A stretch of 64,000 nt of DNA from Arhodomonas sp052060015 (GTDB lineage: Bacteria > Pseudomonadota > Gammaproteobacteria > Nitrococcales > Nitrococcaceae). The notes under the pieces were generated by a model, which was not told the origin of the DNA, searched no databases, and saw only the letters and a program-made list of their open reading frames with translations. Location of the stretch: contig NZ_JBPODZ010000001.1 in NCBI RefSeq assembly GCF_052060015.1, forward strand, positions 434,001-498,000, read 5' to 3'. The position numbers were made by a program, and so were the translations under genes. This document shows positions 16,882 through 23,356 of the stretch, in pieces. Position 1 is the first letter of the stretch, and every line of letters begins with the position of its first letter.

Positions 16882-17577
16882 ATGCTCGAGTTGCAGGGCT
16901 TCGGGGCGCAGCTGGCGGCCGGCACCTGGGTGACCGCCCAGCTGGCGGTCTACGCCATGGGCGTCGCCCTGGTGCTGGGCCTGGCCGGGGCCGTGGCCAA
17001 GGAGGCCGGGCCGGCGCCGTTGCGCTGGCTCGGCAATGCCTACACGGGCATGGTTCGGGGGCTGCCGGAGCTGCTGGTGATCCTGCTGGTCTACTTCGGC
17101 TCGGCCCGGGTGCTAACCGGCATCGCCGGGTGGCTCGGCCATGACGGCTACGTGGAGCTATCACCTTTCGCCGCCGGGGTCACGGCGTTGGCATTCAACT
17201 ACGGGGCCTACCTCACGGAGGTGTTCCGCGGGGCGCTGCATACGATCCCCAAGGGTCACCTAGAGGCGGGCCTCGCGCTCGGGCTCCGCCGGGGCCGGAT
17301 CTTCCGGCGCATCGTTCTGCCCCAGCTCTGGCGGGTGGCGCTGCCGGCCATCGGCAATATCTTCATGGCCCTGCTCAAGGATACCGCCCTGGTCTCGGTG
17401 ATCGGCATCGAGGACCTGATGCGGGAGACCTCCCTGGCCGTGGGCTATACCAAGGAGCCCTTCACCTTCTACTTCGCCGCGGCCCTGATCTATTTGGCCC
17501 TGACGGCACTGGCCACCGCCGTCATCCACCTCCTCGAGCGCCACACTAGCCACGGCATACGGACATTGTCGTCATGA
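16882..17577 (+). CDS. Polar amino acid ABC transporter permease 1 (HisQ/ArtQ type)
   Basis: A 231-residue inner-membrane permease with about five helices. The cytoplasmic coupling loop HLEAGLALGLRRGRIFRRIVLPQL, read here around residues 120-142, has the EAA-type pattern that docks on the ATPase, and MVRGLPELLVILLVYFG near residues 55-70 is the typical HisQ segment. It forms a heterodimer with the next gene's product. The ATG is 31 bases after the binding-protein stop, and its own 3' end overlaps the next permease by four bases (ATGA). Confidence 0.92.
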   Translation: MLELQGFGAQLAAGTWVTAQLAVYAMGVALVLGLAGAVAKEAGPAPLRWLGNAYTGMVRGLPELLVILLVYFGSARVLTGIAGWLGHDGYVELSPFAAGVTALAFNYGAYLTEVFRGALHTIPKGHLEAGLALGLRRGRIFRRIVLPQLWRVALPAIGNIFMALLKDTALVSVIGIEDLMRETSLAVGYTKEPFTFYFAAALIYLALTALATAVIHLLERHTSHGIRTLSS

Positions 17578-18278
17578 GATGGTCAGTGATCTTCGAGAAT
17601 CTGCCGGAGCTGCTCGCCGGCGCCTGGCTGACCATCGAGCTGGTATTCGTCTCCGGGGTGCTGGGGCTCATCATCGCGGTGCCCATGGCCGTCGCACGGG
17701 CCTCCGGCAACGTGGCGGTGCGGGCGCTGCCCTGGCTCTACATCTATTTCCTGCGCGGCACGCCGCTGCTGGTGCAGATCTTTCTGGTCTACTACGGGCT
17801 CGGCCAGTTCGAGGCCATCCGTGAGTCCTTCCTCTGGCCGGTGCTGCGGGAGGCCTATTGGTGCGCGATCATCGCCTTCACCCTTAACACCTCCGCCTAC
17901 ACCGCCGAGATCCTGCGCGGTGCGATCCAGTCGGTCCCGGAGGGCGAGGTGGAAGCGGCCCGGGCCCTGGGGATGGGGCGAATGGCGACCTGGCGTCGCA
18001 TCGTCCTGCCGCGGGCATTCCGCATCGCGTTGCCGGCCTACAGCAACGAGGTGATCCTCATGCTCAAGGGCAGCGCCCTGGCGAGCACCATCACCCTGCT
18101 GGATCTCACGGGCGCGGCACGGACGGTAATCGCGAAGACCTACACCCCGCTCGAGATCTTCCTCGCCGCCGGTGCGCTGTATGTACTGATCACCTTCCTC
18201 ATCGTCGGGGCCTTCCGCCTGGTGGAGCGGCGCCTCAACCGCCATATCCGTCCCCGCGAGGAGGGCCACCAGGGCTGA
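17574..18278 (+). CDS. Polar amino acid ABC transporter permease 2 (HisM/ArtM type)
   Basis: A 234-residue inner-membrane permease with about five helices, partner of the upstream permease. The segment YFLRGTPLLVQIFLVYYGL (near residues 58-76) and the coupling loop VEAARALGMGRMATWRRIVLP (near 125-145) are family signatures. The ATGA overlap with the preceding gene implies coupled translation at equal level. It ends the operon; the GNAT gene beyond is on the other strand, with only a few bases between the two stop codons. Confidence 0.92.
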   Translation: MRWSVIFENLPELLAGAWLTIELVFVSGVLGLIIAVPMAVARASGNVAVRALPWLYIYFLRGTPLLVQIFLVYYGLGQFEAIRESFLWPVLREAYWCAIIAFTLNTSAYTAEILRGAIQSVPEGEVEAARALGMGRMATWRRIVLPRAFRIALPAYSNEVILMLKGSALASTITLLDLTGAARTVIAKTYTPLEIFLAAGALYVLITFLIVGAFRLVERRLNRHIRPREEGHQG

Positions 18279-18281
18279 GCG

Positions 18282-18905
18282 TTACTCCGGGAGTGGGACG
18301 TGGGGCCCTGCGTCCCGCGGCAGTAGCCCCCGCAGCCGGGGGTCATCGATCCACTCCTCGCAGACGTCACAGACCTCGAAGCCGGCCCGTTGATAGACAT
18401 CCAGGGCACGAGGGTGGTCCTCGGTGCAGGTGTGCAGCCATACCCGCCGTACATGGCTCTGCCAGGCGTGTTCCAGCCCGCCACGGAGCAGCAGCCGGCC
18501 GAGTCCGCGGCCGGTGTTGCCGGGTGCGAGACCACAGTAGGCGATCTCCACGCTGCCCGGCTCGCTGCGGTCGAGCTCGATGAACCCGATCACCTCTGCG
18601 TCGACCCATAGCCGCAGGATCTCGGTGGTCTGCGCCGCCAGATAGTCAGCGATTCGATGATTCGGCCACTGCAGGCGACCGTACCAGAGCCAAGGTGTGC
18701 CCACCCTCCGGAACAGGGCCAGATATTCCTCCAGGGCAGGAGCCTGCCAGGGTCGCAGCGCTACGCCCGGTGGCGGGGCCCGCGGAGCGTCGGCGGGCGG
18801 CGAGCGCATCTCCAGGGTCGTGCGACGGGAGAGGAACCGGCCATTGGTCGGATCGAATCGCCGGTGAAACGGCGGTGGCACGTGGGCGTCGTCGGTTTCG
18901 TCCAT
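18282..18905 (-). CDS. GNAT-family N-acetyltransferase
   Basis: A 207-residue protein with a GNAT acyltransferase domain in its second half: EVIGFIELDRSEPGSVEIAY, then the acetyl-CoA binding GNTGRGLGRLLLRGGLEHAW (here cited by GRGLGRLLL around residues 135-143) and HPRALDVYQRAGFEVCD, the usual C-terminal pattern. The first 60 residues are proline-rich and unassigned. The acceptor is unknown. The start at 18905 is chosen over an upstream in-frame one because a -10-like TACACT (minus strand, 18917-18912) ends only six bases before it; no ribosome binding site is visible, so the transcript may be leaderless. Confidence 0.82.
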   Translation of the reverse strand: MDETDDAHVPPPFHRRFDPTNGRFLSRRTTLEMRSPPADAPRAPPPGVALRPWQAPALEEYLALFRRVGTPWLWYGRLQWPNHRIADYLAAQTTEILRLWVDAEVIGFIELDRSEPGSVEIAYCGLAPGNTGRGLGRLLLRGGLEHAWQSHVRRVWLHTCTEDHPRALDVYQRAGFEVCDVCEEWIDDPRLRGLLPRDAGPHVPLPE

Positions 18906-18978
18906 CGACGCAGTGTAGCGGCGCCCCGGTCGGCATTGCACCCCTGCGCGGCGTCGTGGCCTTTGCTATGCTGCAACC

Positions 18979-20103
18979 ATGGATGGAGAACATGACGGGT
19001 ACGAGGATCCGGGCTCGATCCGCATCAGGCGCGGCCGCGGTGCGGTCTCCAATCCGGCCGGGCGTTTCCAGCGGCAGTCGGTGGAGGGCCTCGACGACGG
19101 CTGGCCCGGCGACGGGGAAGTTCCGGGGTCGGAGGCGCCGTCCACCGAGCTCGCCCCGGAGCGGGCACGGCGGGTAATCAGCTACAACCGCTCCCCGGAT
19201 ATCCCCTTCGACCGCTCCATCAATCCTTACCGGGGCTGTGAGCACGGCTGTATCTATTGTTACGCCCGTCCGAGTCACGCCTACCTGGATCTGTCGCCGG
19301 GCGTCGATTTCGAGACCCGGCTCCGTTACAAGGAGAACGCCGCCGAGCGCCTGCGCGCCGAGCTGGCGGCGCCCGGCTACCGTCCCGCACCCATTGCCCT
19401 CGGCGTGAATACCGATGCGTGGCAGCCGGCCGAACGCCGGCTGGGCGTCACCCGGGCGATCCTGGAGGTGCTCCAGGAGCACCGCCACCCGGTGACGGTC
19501 ATCACCAAGTCCGGCCTCATCGAGCGGGATATCGAGCTGCTCGCCGAGATGGCGGGCGACGGTCTGGTGCATGCCTGTGTGAGCGTGACCACCCTGGATG
19601 CGGGGCTTCACCGGCACCTGGAGCCGAGGGCAGCGGGGCCGGCGCGGAGGCTGAAGATCATCGAGCGTCTTGCGACCGCGGGTATCCCGGTAGGGGTGAT
19701 GGTGGCCCCGGTGATACCGGCGATCAATGACCACGAGCTCGAGGCCATCCTCGCGGAGGCCGCCGACCGCGGCGCCCGGGATGCCGGCTACGTCGGTCTA
19801 CGTCTGCCCCACGAGGTGGCGGGGCTGTTCGCCGATTGGCTGCGCGCCCATTACCCGGATCGGGCGGAGCATGTGCTCAGCCTGATCCGCCAGAGCCACG
19901 GTGGCCGCGCCTACGATGGTGGCTTCGGGACGCGAATGCGGGGCCAGGGGCCCTTCGCCGCCCTGCTCGGGCAGCGCTTCCGGGTCGCCTGCACCCGTCA
20001 CGGGCTGGACCAGGCAGGCCCGGTGCTGGAGACTACCGGCTTTCGCGTGCCGCCGCGCAGGGGCGATCAGCTGGGGCTTTTCGGCGACGACGACGCCGGA
20101 TGA
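18979..20103 (+). CDS. PA0069-family radical SAM protein
   Basis: A 374-residue radical SAM protein of the SplB-like group named after Pseudomonas PA0069; its reaction is not established. The iron-sulfur motif is CEHGCIYC with Cys87, Cys91 and Cys94, preceded by ISYNRSPDIPFDRSINPYRG, the stretch characteristic of the group, and followed by barrel segments such as LGVNTDAWQPAER and VTVITKSGLIERD. The C-terminal DQLGLF is also typical. Upstream, TATGCT at 18967-18972 ends six bases before the ATG and there is no ribosome binding site, so translation may be leaderless. It is divergent from the GNAT gene (73-base gap) and followed by the DUF1992 gene. Confidence 0.88.
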   Translation: MDGEHDGYEDPGSIRIRRGRGAVSNPAGRFQRQSVEGLDDGWPGDGEVPGSEAPSTELAPERARRVISYNRSPDIPFDRSINPYRGCEHGCIYCYARPSHAYLDLSPGVDFETRLRYKENAAERLRAELAAPGYRPAPIALGVNTDAWQPAERRLGVTRAILEVLQEHRHPVTVITKSGLIERDIELLAEMAGDGLVHACVSVTTLDAGLHRHLEPRAAGPARRLKIIERLATAGIPVGVMVAPVIPAINDHELEAILAEAADRGARDAGYVGLRLPHEVAGLFADWLRAHYPDRAEHVLSLIRQSHGGRAYDGGFGTRMRGQGPFAALLGQRFRVACTRHGLDQAGPVLETTGFRVPPRRGDQLGLFGDDDAG

Positions 20104-20113
20104 GGGGGTGCCG

Positions 20114-20497
20114 ATGGATCTCATGGAACAGATCGCGGAGCAACGCCTGCAGGAAGCGGAGGCTCGCGGCGAGTTGCGAGGCCTGGCCGGCGAAGGGGCA
20201 CCTTTGCCGCTGGATGAGGATCCGATGATGCCCGAGGAGTTGCGCATGGCCTACCGCGTACTGCGCAACGCCAATTGCCTGCCCCCGGAGCTCGCCCAGC
20301 GCCAGGAGATACGCCGCCTCGAGGAACTGCTGGCCCATGTCGATGATGCGCACACCGGCGCCAGGGATGAGGCACGCCGCCGGCTGACGGCGTTGCGGGT
20401 CAGCGTGGAGGCGCGCCGCGGTGGCACGGCCCCGCTATGGGCGGACCCGGCCTATCAGGAGCGGCTTGCCCGCCGCATGGACCCAGCGAAGGAGTGA
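20114..20497 (+). CDS. DUF1992 (DnaJ-C28 conserved domain) protein
   Basis: A 127-residue soluble protein that matches the DUF1992 family, whose E. coli member is YhdN. The recognisable block is EQIAEQRLQEAEARGELRGL followed by GEGAPLPLDEDP and MAYRVLRNANCLPPELAQRQE, at residues 5-65. The remaining part is helical. No biochemical role is known for the bacterial proteins; the same domain occurs in the human DnaJ homologue DNAJC28. ATG 20114 follows GAGGGGGTG. It probably shares a transcript with the radical SAM gene eleven bases upstream. Confidence 0.88.
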   Translation: MDLMEQIAEQRLQEAEARGELRGLAGEGAPLPLDEDPMMPEELRMAYRVLRNANCLPPELAQRQEIRRLEELLAHVDDAHTGARDEARRRLTALRVSVEARRGGTAPLWADPAYQERLARRMDPAKE

Positions 20498-20524
20498 GCT
20501 CGAAGGATCCGTGATAGCCTGGGT

Positions 20525-20555
20525 TTGACAGCGCGCCGGTAGCCGCTGCTACCGT
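20525..20555 (+). promoter_or_regulatory. Candidate promoter for the secreted coiled-coil gene
   Basis: A perfect -35 TTGACA lies at 20525-20530. Possible -10 hexamers follow at 18 to 19 bases (CTACCG or TACCGT ending at 20555), which is a loose spacing. The gene starts 40 bases further on. Confidence 0.35.
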
Positions 20556-20594
20556 TCGCTTTTCGCCGGGCCACGGCCTGCGGTTTCTGCAAGC

Positions 20595-21236
20595 ATGAGG
20601 CGATTCGTTATGTTGCATTGGAAGGGTTCCCCCATCCGGAGCGGCCTGCTGGTGGCCGCAGGTGCGTTGGCACTGGCATTGACCCTGCCCGCCGTGGCCC
20701 AGCAGGGCCAGGGCGGCGGTGCCGGGGCTCAGGGCGGCGAGGGCGCAGCGATGCAGTCCCGCGCCCAGGTCCAGGAACTGCGTCAGCAGCTGGCGGAGAT
20801 CCGGCAGGCCGCCCTGGAGGCCAATCCGGAGCTGGAGCAGGAGCGCCAGGCGCTGCGGGACTCCGTTACCGAGGCCGTTCGTGCCGAGGGCGTCGATCCC
20901 CAGGAGGACGTGGGTCGTCTGCGCGAGATCGCGGAGAAGCTCCGCGGCGGGGAGGTCGAGGGCGAGGAGCAACAGGCCCTGACCGAGGAGTACCAGCAGA
21001 CCCGCCAGGAGCTCCTGGAGGCCCGGCGTAAGGCGCTCTCGAACGAAGAGATCCGAGCCTCGCGCACGGAGTTCCAGGAAAAGCTGCTGAACGCCATGAA
21101 GGCGGAAAACGCCGACACCGAGGGGCTCATCGAGCAGTACAACCAGGCGCGCATGCAGCTCCGCCAGCAGATGCAGAACCAGCAGGGTGGCGGCGCGGGG
21201 ATGCAGCCCGGCCAGGGTGATACCGGCGCCGAGTAA
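20595..21236 (+). CDS. Secreted Gln/Glu-rich coiled-coil protein of unknown function
   Basis: I do not recognise a family for this 213-residue protein. Residues 1-35 form a signal peptide (hydrophobic core GLLVAAGALALALTLPAVA). The mature part begins with a Gly/Gln linker (QQGQGGGAGAQGG), then about 140 residues of charged helix in heptad-like blocks (AQVQELRQQLAEIRQAALE, EEYQQTRQELLEARRKAL, EQYNQARMQLRQQMQ), and ends in another Gly/Gln-rich tail. Cys is absent and the protein is strongly acidic. It resembles small periplasmic helical proteins in build only. The membrane diguanylate cyclase begins 23 bases after it, so the two are probably cotranscribed. Confidence 0.75.
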   Translation: MRRFVMLHWKGSPIRSGLLVAAGALALALTLPAVAQQGQGGGAGAQGGEGAAMQSRAQVQELRQQLAEIRQAALEANPELEQERQALRDSVTEAVRAEGVDPQEDVGRLREIAEKLRGGEVEGEEQQALTEEYQQTRQELLEARRKALSNEEIRASRTEFQEKLLNAMKAENADTEGLIEQYNQARMQLRQQMQNQQGGGAGMQPGQGDTGAE

Positions 21237-21259
21237 TCGAGGTCGGCGGGTACAGTCCC

Positions 21260-22381
21260 ATGGACCGCTTCGGGCTGTTCCCCGAGAACGACCCCTACCA
21301 GCAGCTGCGACTGAAACGCTTCCTGATGGCCACCCTGGTGTATGGGGTGGCCATTGGGTTGAAGGCGGTGTATGCGCAACAAGGCCTGATGGCGTGGCGC
21401 TCCTGGGCAGGTCTGTCGGCAGCCATCCTCGTCGTTAATCTGGTGCTCTTTGCCATCCTCCGTTCCGGGCGCAACGAGCGCCTGCGGGACCCGAGCCTCA
21501 CCGCCGTCCAGATGGTGCTCGCCTGCCTGCTGATGATGGCCACCCTCTATCTTGCCGATGGGGCGCGGGGCGCGTTGCTGCTGCTGTATCTGGTTCTGCT
21601 GATGTTCGGTGTCTTCCGCTTGCGCAGCTGGCAGTTCACCGCCCTCGGCGTGCTGGCGCTGCTCTGTTACGGCGGTGCCATCCTGGCGCTGTTTTTCACG
21701 CGCCCCGCGGCAGTGGAGCTCCAGGAGGAGCTGCTGCAACTCGCGGCGCTGACCGTCATGATCCCCTGCGGGGGCTATTTCGCCGGTTATGTGGACGATC
21801 TGCGCCGCCAGCTCAAGGGCCGGCAGATCGATCTGCAGCGTGCCCGGGAACGGGTCCATGACCTCAGCGTCCTGGATCCGCTGACCGGCCTGACCAATCG
21901 CGGGACCCTGGTGAGTGCGGTGGCCGAAGAGGTGGAGCGGGGCCACCGGCTCGAGCAGCCATTGGCCCTGATCCTGCTCGATCTTGACGGTTTCAAGGCG
22001 ATCAATCGGGAACACGGCCACGAGGTGGGGGACCGCATCCTCCAGCAGGTGGCCGAAGCCCTCGGCGAACGGCTGCGGGCCATCGATACCGTGGGCCGAT
22101 ACGGTGGCGAAGAATTCCTGGTGGCGCTGCCGGATATGGAGGTGCGAGAGGCCGAACGCCAGGCCGAAGCGCTGCGCCGGCGCCTCCAGCGATGCCGGCC
22201 CTCCGATGAGGAGGGCATGCCGGCGATCACCGTGTCCGTGGGGGTGGCCGAGCTGCACGAAGGGGAAGGCACCTGGGACCTGATCGGTCGGGTCAGGGCC
22301 GCCGCGGATACGGCTACCGAGCGCGGTGGCGACCGTGTGGTCACTGCGGAGGAGGATCGTGCGCCGACGACCCCCGGCTAG
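21260..22381 (+). CDS. Membrane-bound diguanylate cyclase (GGDEF)
   Basis: A 373-residue inner-membrane enzyme that makes cyclic di-GMP from two GTP. Residues 20-176 hold about six membrane helices with no known sensor domain; a short coiled linker (RRQLKGRQIDLQRARERVHDL) leads to the GGDEF domain from about residue 203 (LDPLTGLTNRG). The active-site loop is GGEEF at 282-286, and RAID at 273-276 sits five residues earlier, the product-inhibition I-site, so the enzyme should be active and feedback-controlled. No EAL domain is present. It follows the secreted coiled-coil gene by 23 bases and its 3' end overlaps the opposite hydrolase gene by 41 bases. Confidence 0.92.
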   Translation: MDRFGLFPENDPYQQLRLKRFLMATLVYGVAIGLKAVYAQQGLMAWRSWAGLSAAILVVNLVLFAILRSGRNERLRDPSLTAVQMVLACLLMMATLYLADGARGALLLLYLVLLMFGVFRLRSWQFTALGVLALLCYGGAILALFFTRPAAVELQEELLQLAALTVMIPCGGYFAGYVDDLRRQLKGRQIDLQRARERVHDLSVLDPLTGLTNRGTLVSAVAEEVERGHRLEQPLALILLDLDGFKAINREHGHEVGDRILQQVAEALGERLRAIDTVGRYGGEEFLVALPDMEVREAERQAEALRRRLQRCRPSDEEGMPAITVSVGVAELHEGEGTWDLIGRVRAAADTATERGGDRVVTAEEDRAPTTPG

Positions 22382-23270
22382 CGGCGGCGATGGCATCGAG
22401 GACCGGCCGACGCCAGCCAAGCAGCAGATGACCGGACTCGATCACTCGACGTTCACGGGCCTGTAACGGCAGGGCGCTGTCCCAAGGCCGGATCAGCTCG
22501 TCCTGGCGGGCCGCCATCGCCGTGAATCCGCCCGCGAGTGCCCCGTCCGCCTCCAGTGACCGAAGCCAATCATTGCCCGGGCGTAGCTGCCTGCCATTGT
22601 GGCCCCATGCCCGGCGCGCCAGCGCGGTCCCGCGATGGGGAGTCGCAAGCGTGAGGACGAACCGGGTGGTGGCGGGCAGCCCGTGGCGACGGTGGCAGGC
22701 GCGGATGATCAGCCCCCCCATGCTATGGCCGACCAGGACGAATGGACGACCAGGGTAGCGCTGTACCTCCCGGGCCAGTACCGCGTGCAGCGCGTCGGCC
22801 TGCTCATCAATGCTCCCGAAGGCGGGTTCCAGGGTCGGGGGTGGCAGGACAGCCACACCACGGCGACGCAGTCGCCACCAGGCCGGTAGCCAGTAGCCGC
22901 CGTTGCAGCAGTAGCCGTGGACGAGGATCACGAGCGGGGCCTGCTTGTCCCCGGGGCACGGCAGGTGGCGCCGGAGCAGGGGGTAGACCATCGCTTGCAG
23001 GGGGCCGTGGGTGAGGGTGAGCGCCAGCCATTCCCCGGCCAGCGCGAGCACAGTGGGGCCCGCGGCCAATCGTGGCGCCGATGGGTCGCGATGCCGCGCC
23101 AGCACGAACGCCGTGATGACGTAGGCGGCCCGCCCGGCGAGGGCAACCCCCACCAGTGCGATGACGACGAGGCCGAGCTCTGCGCCGCCGGCGATCGCTG
23201 TGGCGCCCGCCACCACATAGATGAGCAGCTCCAGGGCGATCAGCGCCCCCTCCAGCCGTGCCACCATCAC
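22341..23270 (-). CDS. Membrane-anchored alpha/beta hydrolase (lipase-like)
   Basis: A 309-residue protein with two N-terminal membrane segments (about residues 8-25 and 32-58) and an alpha/beta hydrolase domain from about residue 110. The oxyanion strand VILVHGYCCNGGYW and the nucleophile elbow GHSMGG (Ser183) are clear, followed by LATPHRGTALA, which is typical of triacylglycerol lipases and PGAP1-like esterases. The acid and base are probably Asp near DELIRPWDSALP and His in VIESGHLLL. The substrate is unknown. It is convergent with the diguanylate cyclase (41-base overlap) and lies after the acnA terminator, so it needs its own promoter. Confidence 0.82.
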   Translation of the reverse strand: MMVARLEGALIALELLIYVVAGATAIAGGAELGLVVIALVGVALAGRAAYVITAFVLARHRDPSAPRLAAGPTVLALAGEWLALTLTHGPLQAMVYPLLRRHLPCPGDKQAPLVILVHGYCCNGGYWLPAWWRLRRRGVAVLPPPTLEPAFGSIDEQADALHAVLAREVQRYPGRPFVLVGHSMGGLIIRACHRRHGLPATTRFVLTLATPHRGTALARRAWGHNGRQLRPGNDWLRSLEADGALAGGFTAMAARQDELIRPWDSALPLQARERRVIESGHLLLGWRRPVLDAIAAASRGSSAHDPPPQ

Positions 23271-23292
23271 TGCCTTTCCCTGCCGCCCATAG

Positions 23293-23322
23293 AAAGGCCC
23301 GCCCCCTTGCGGGTGGCGGGCC
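23293..23322 (-). terminator. Intrinsic terminator of acnA
   Basis: On the minus strand GGCCCGCC (23322-23315) pairs with GGCGGGCC (23303-23296) around an eleven-base loop, followed by TTTC. It lies 34 bases beyond the acnA stop and ends the LysR-to-acnA run before the hydrolase gene. Confidence 0.6.
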
Positions 23323-23356
23323 CTGTCGCGTGCCGGGGCGCCGCGTGGGGCTCAGC

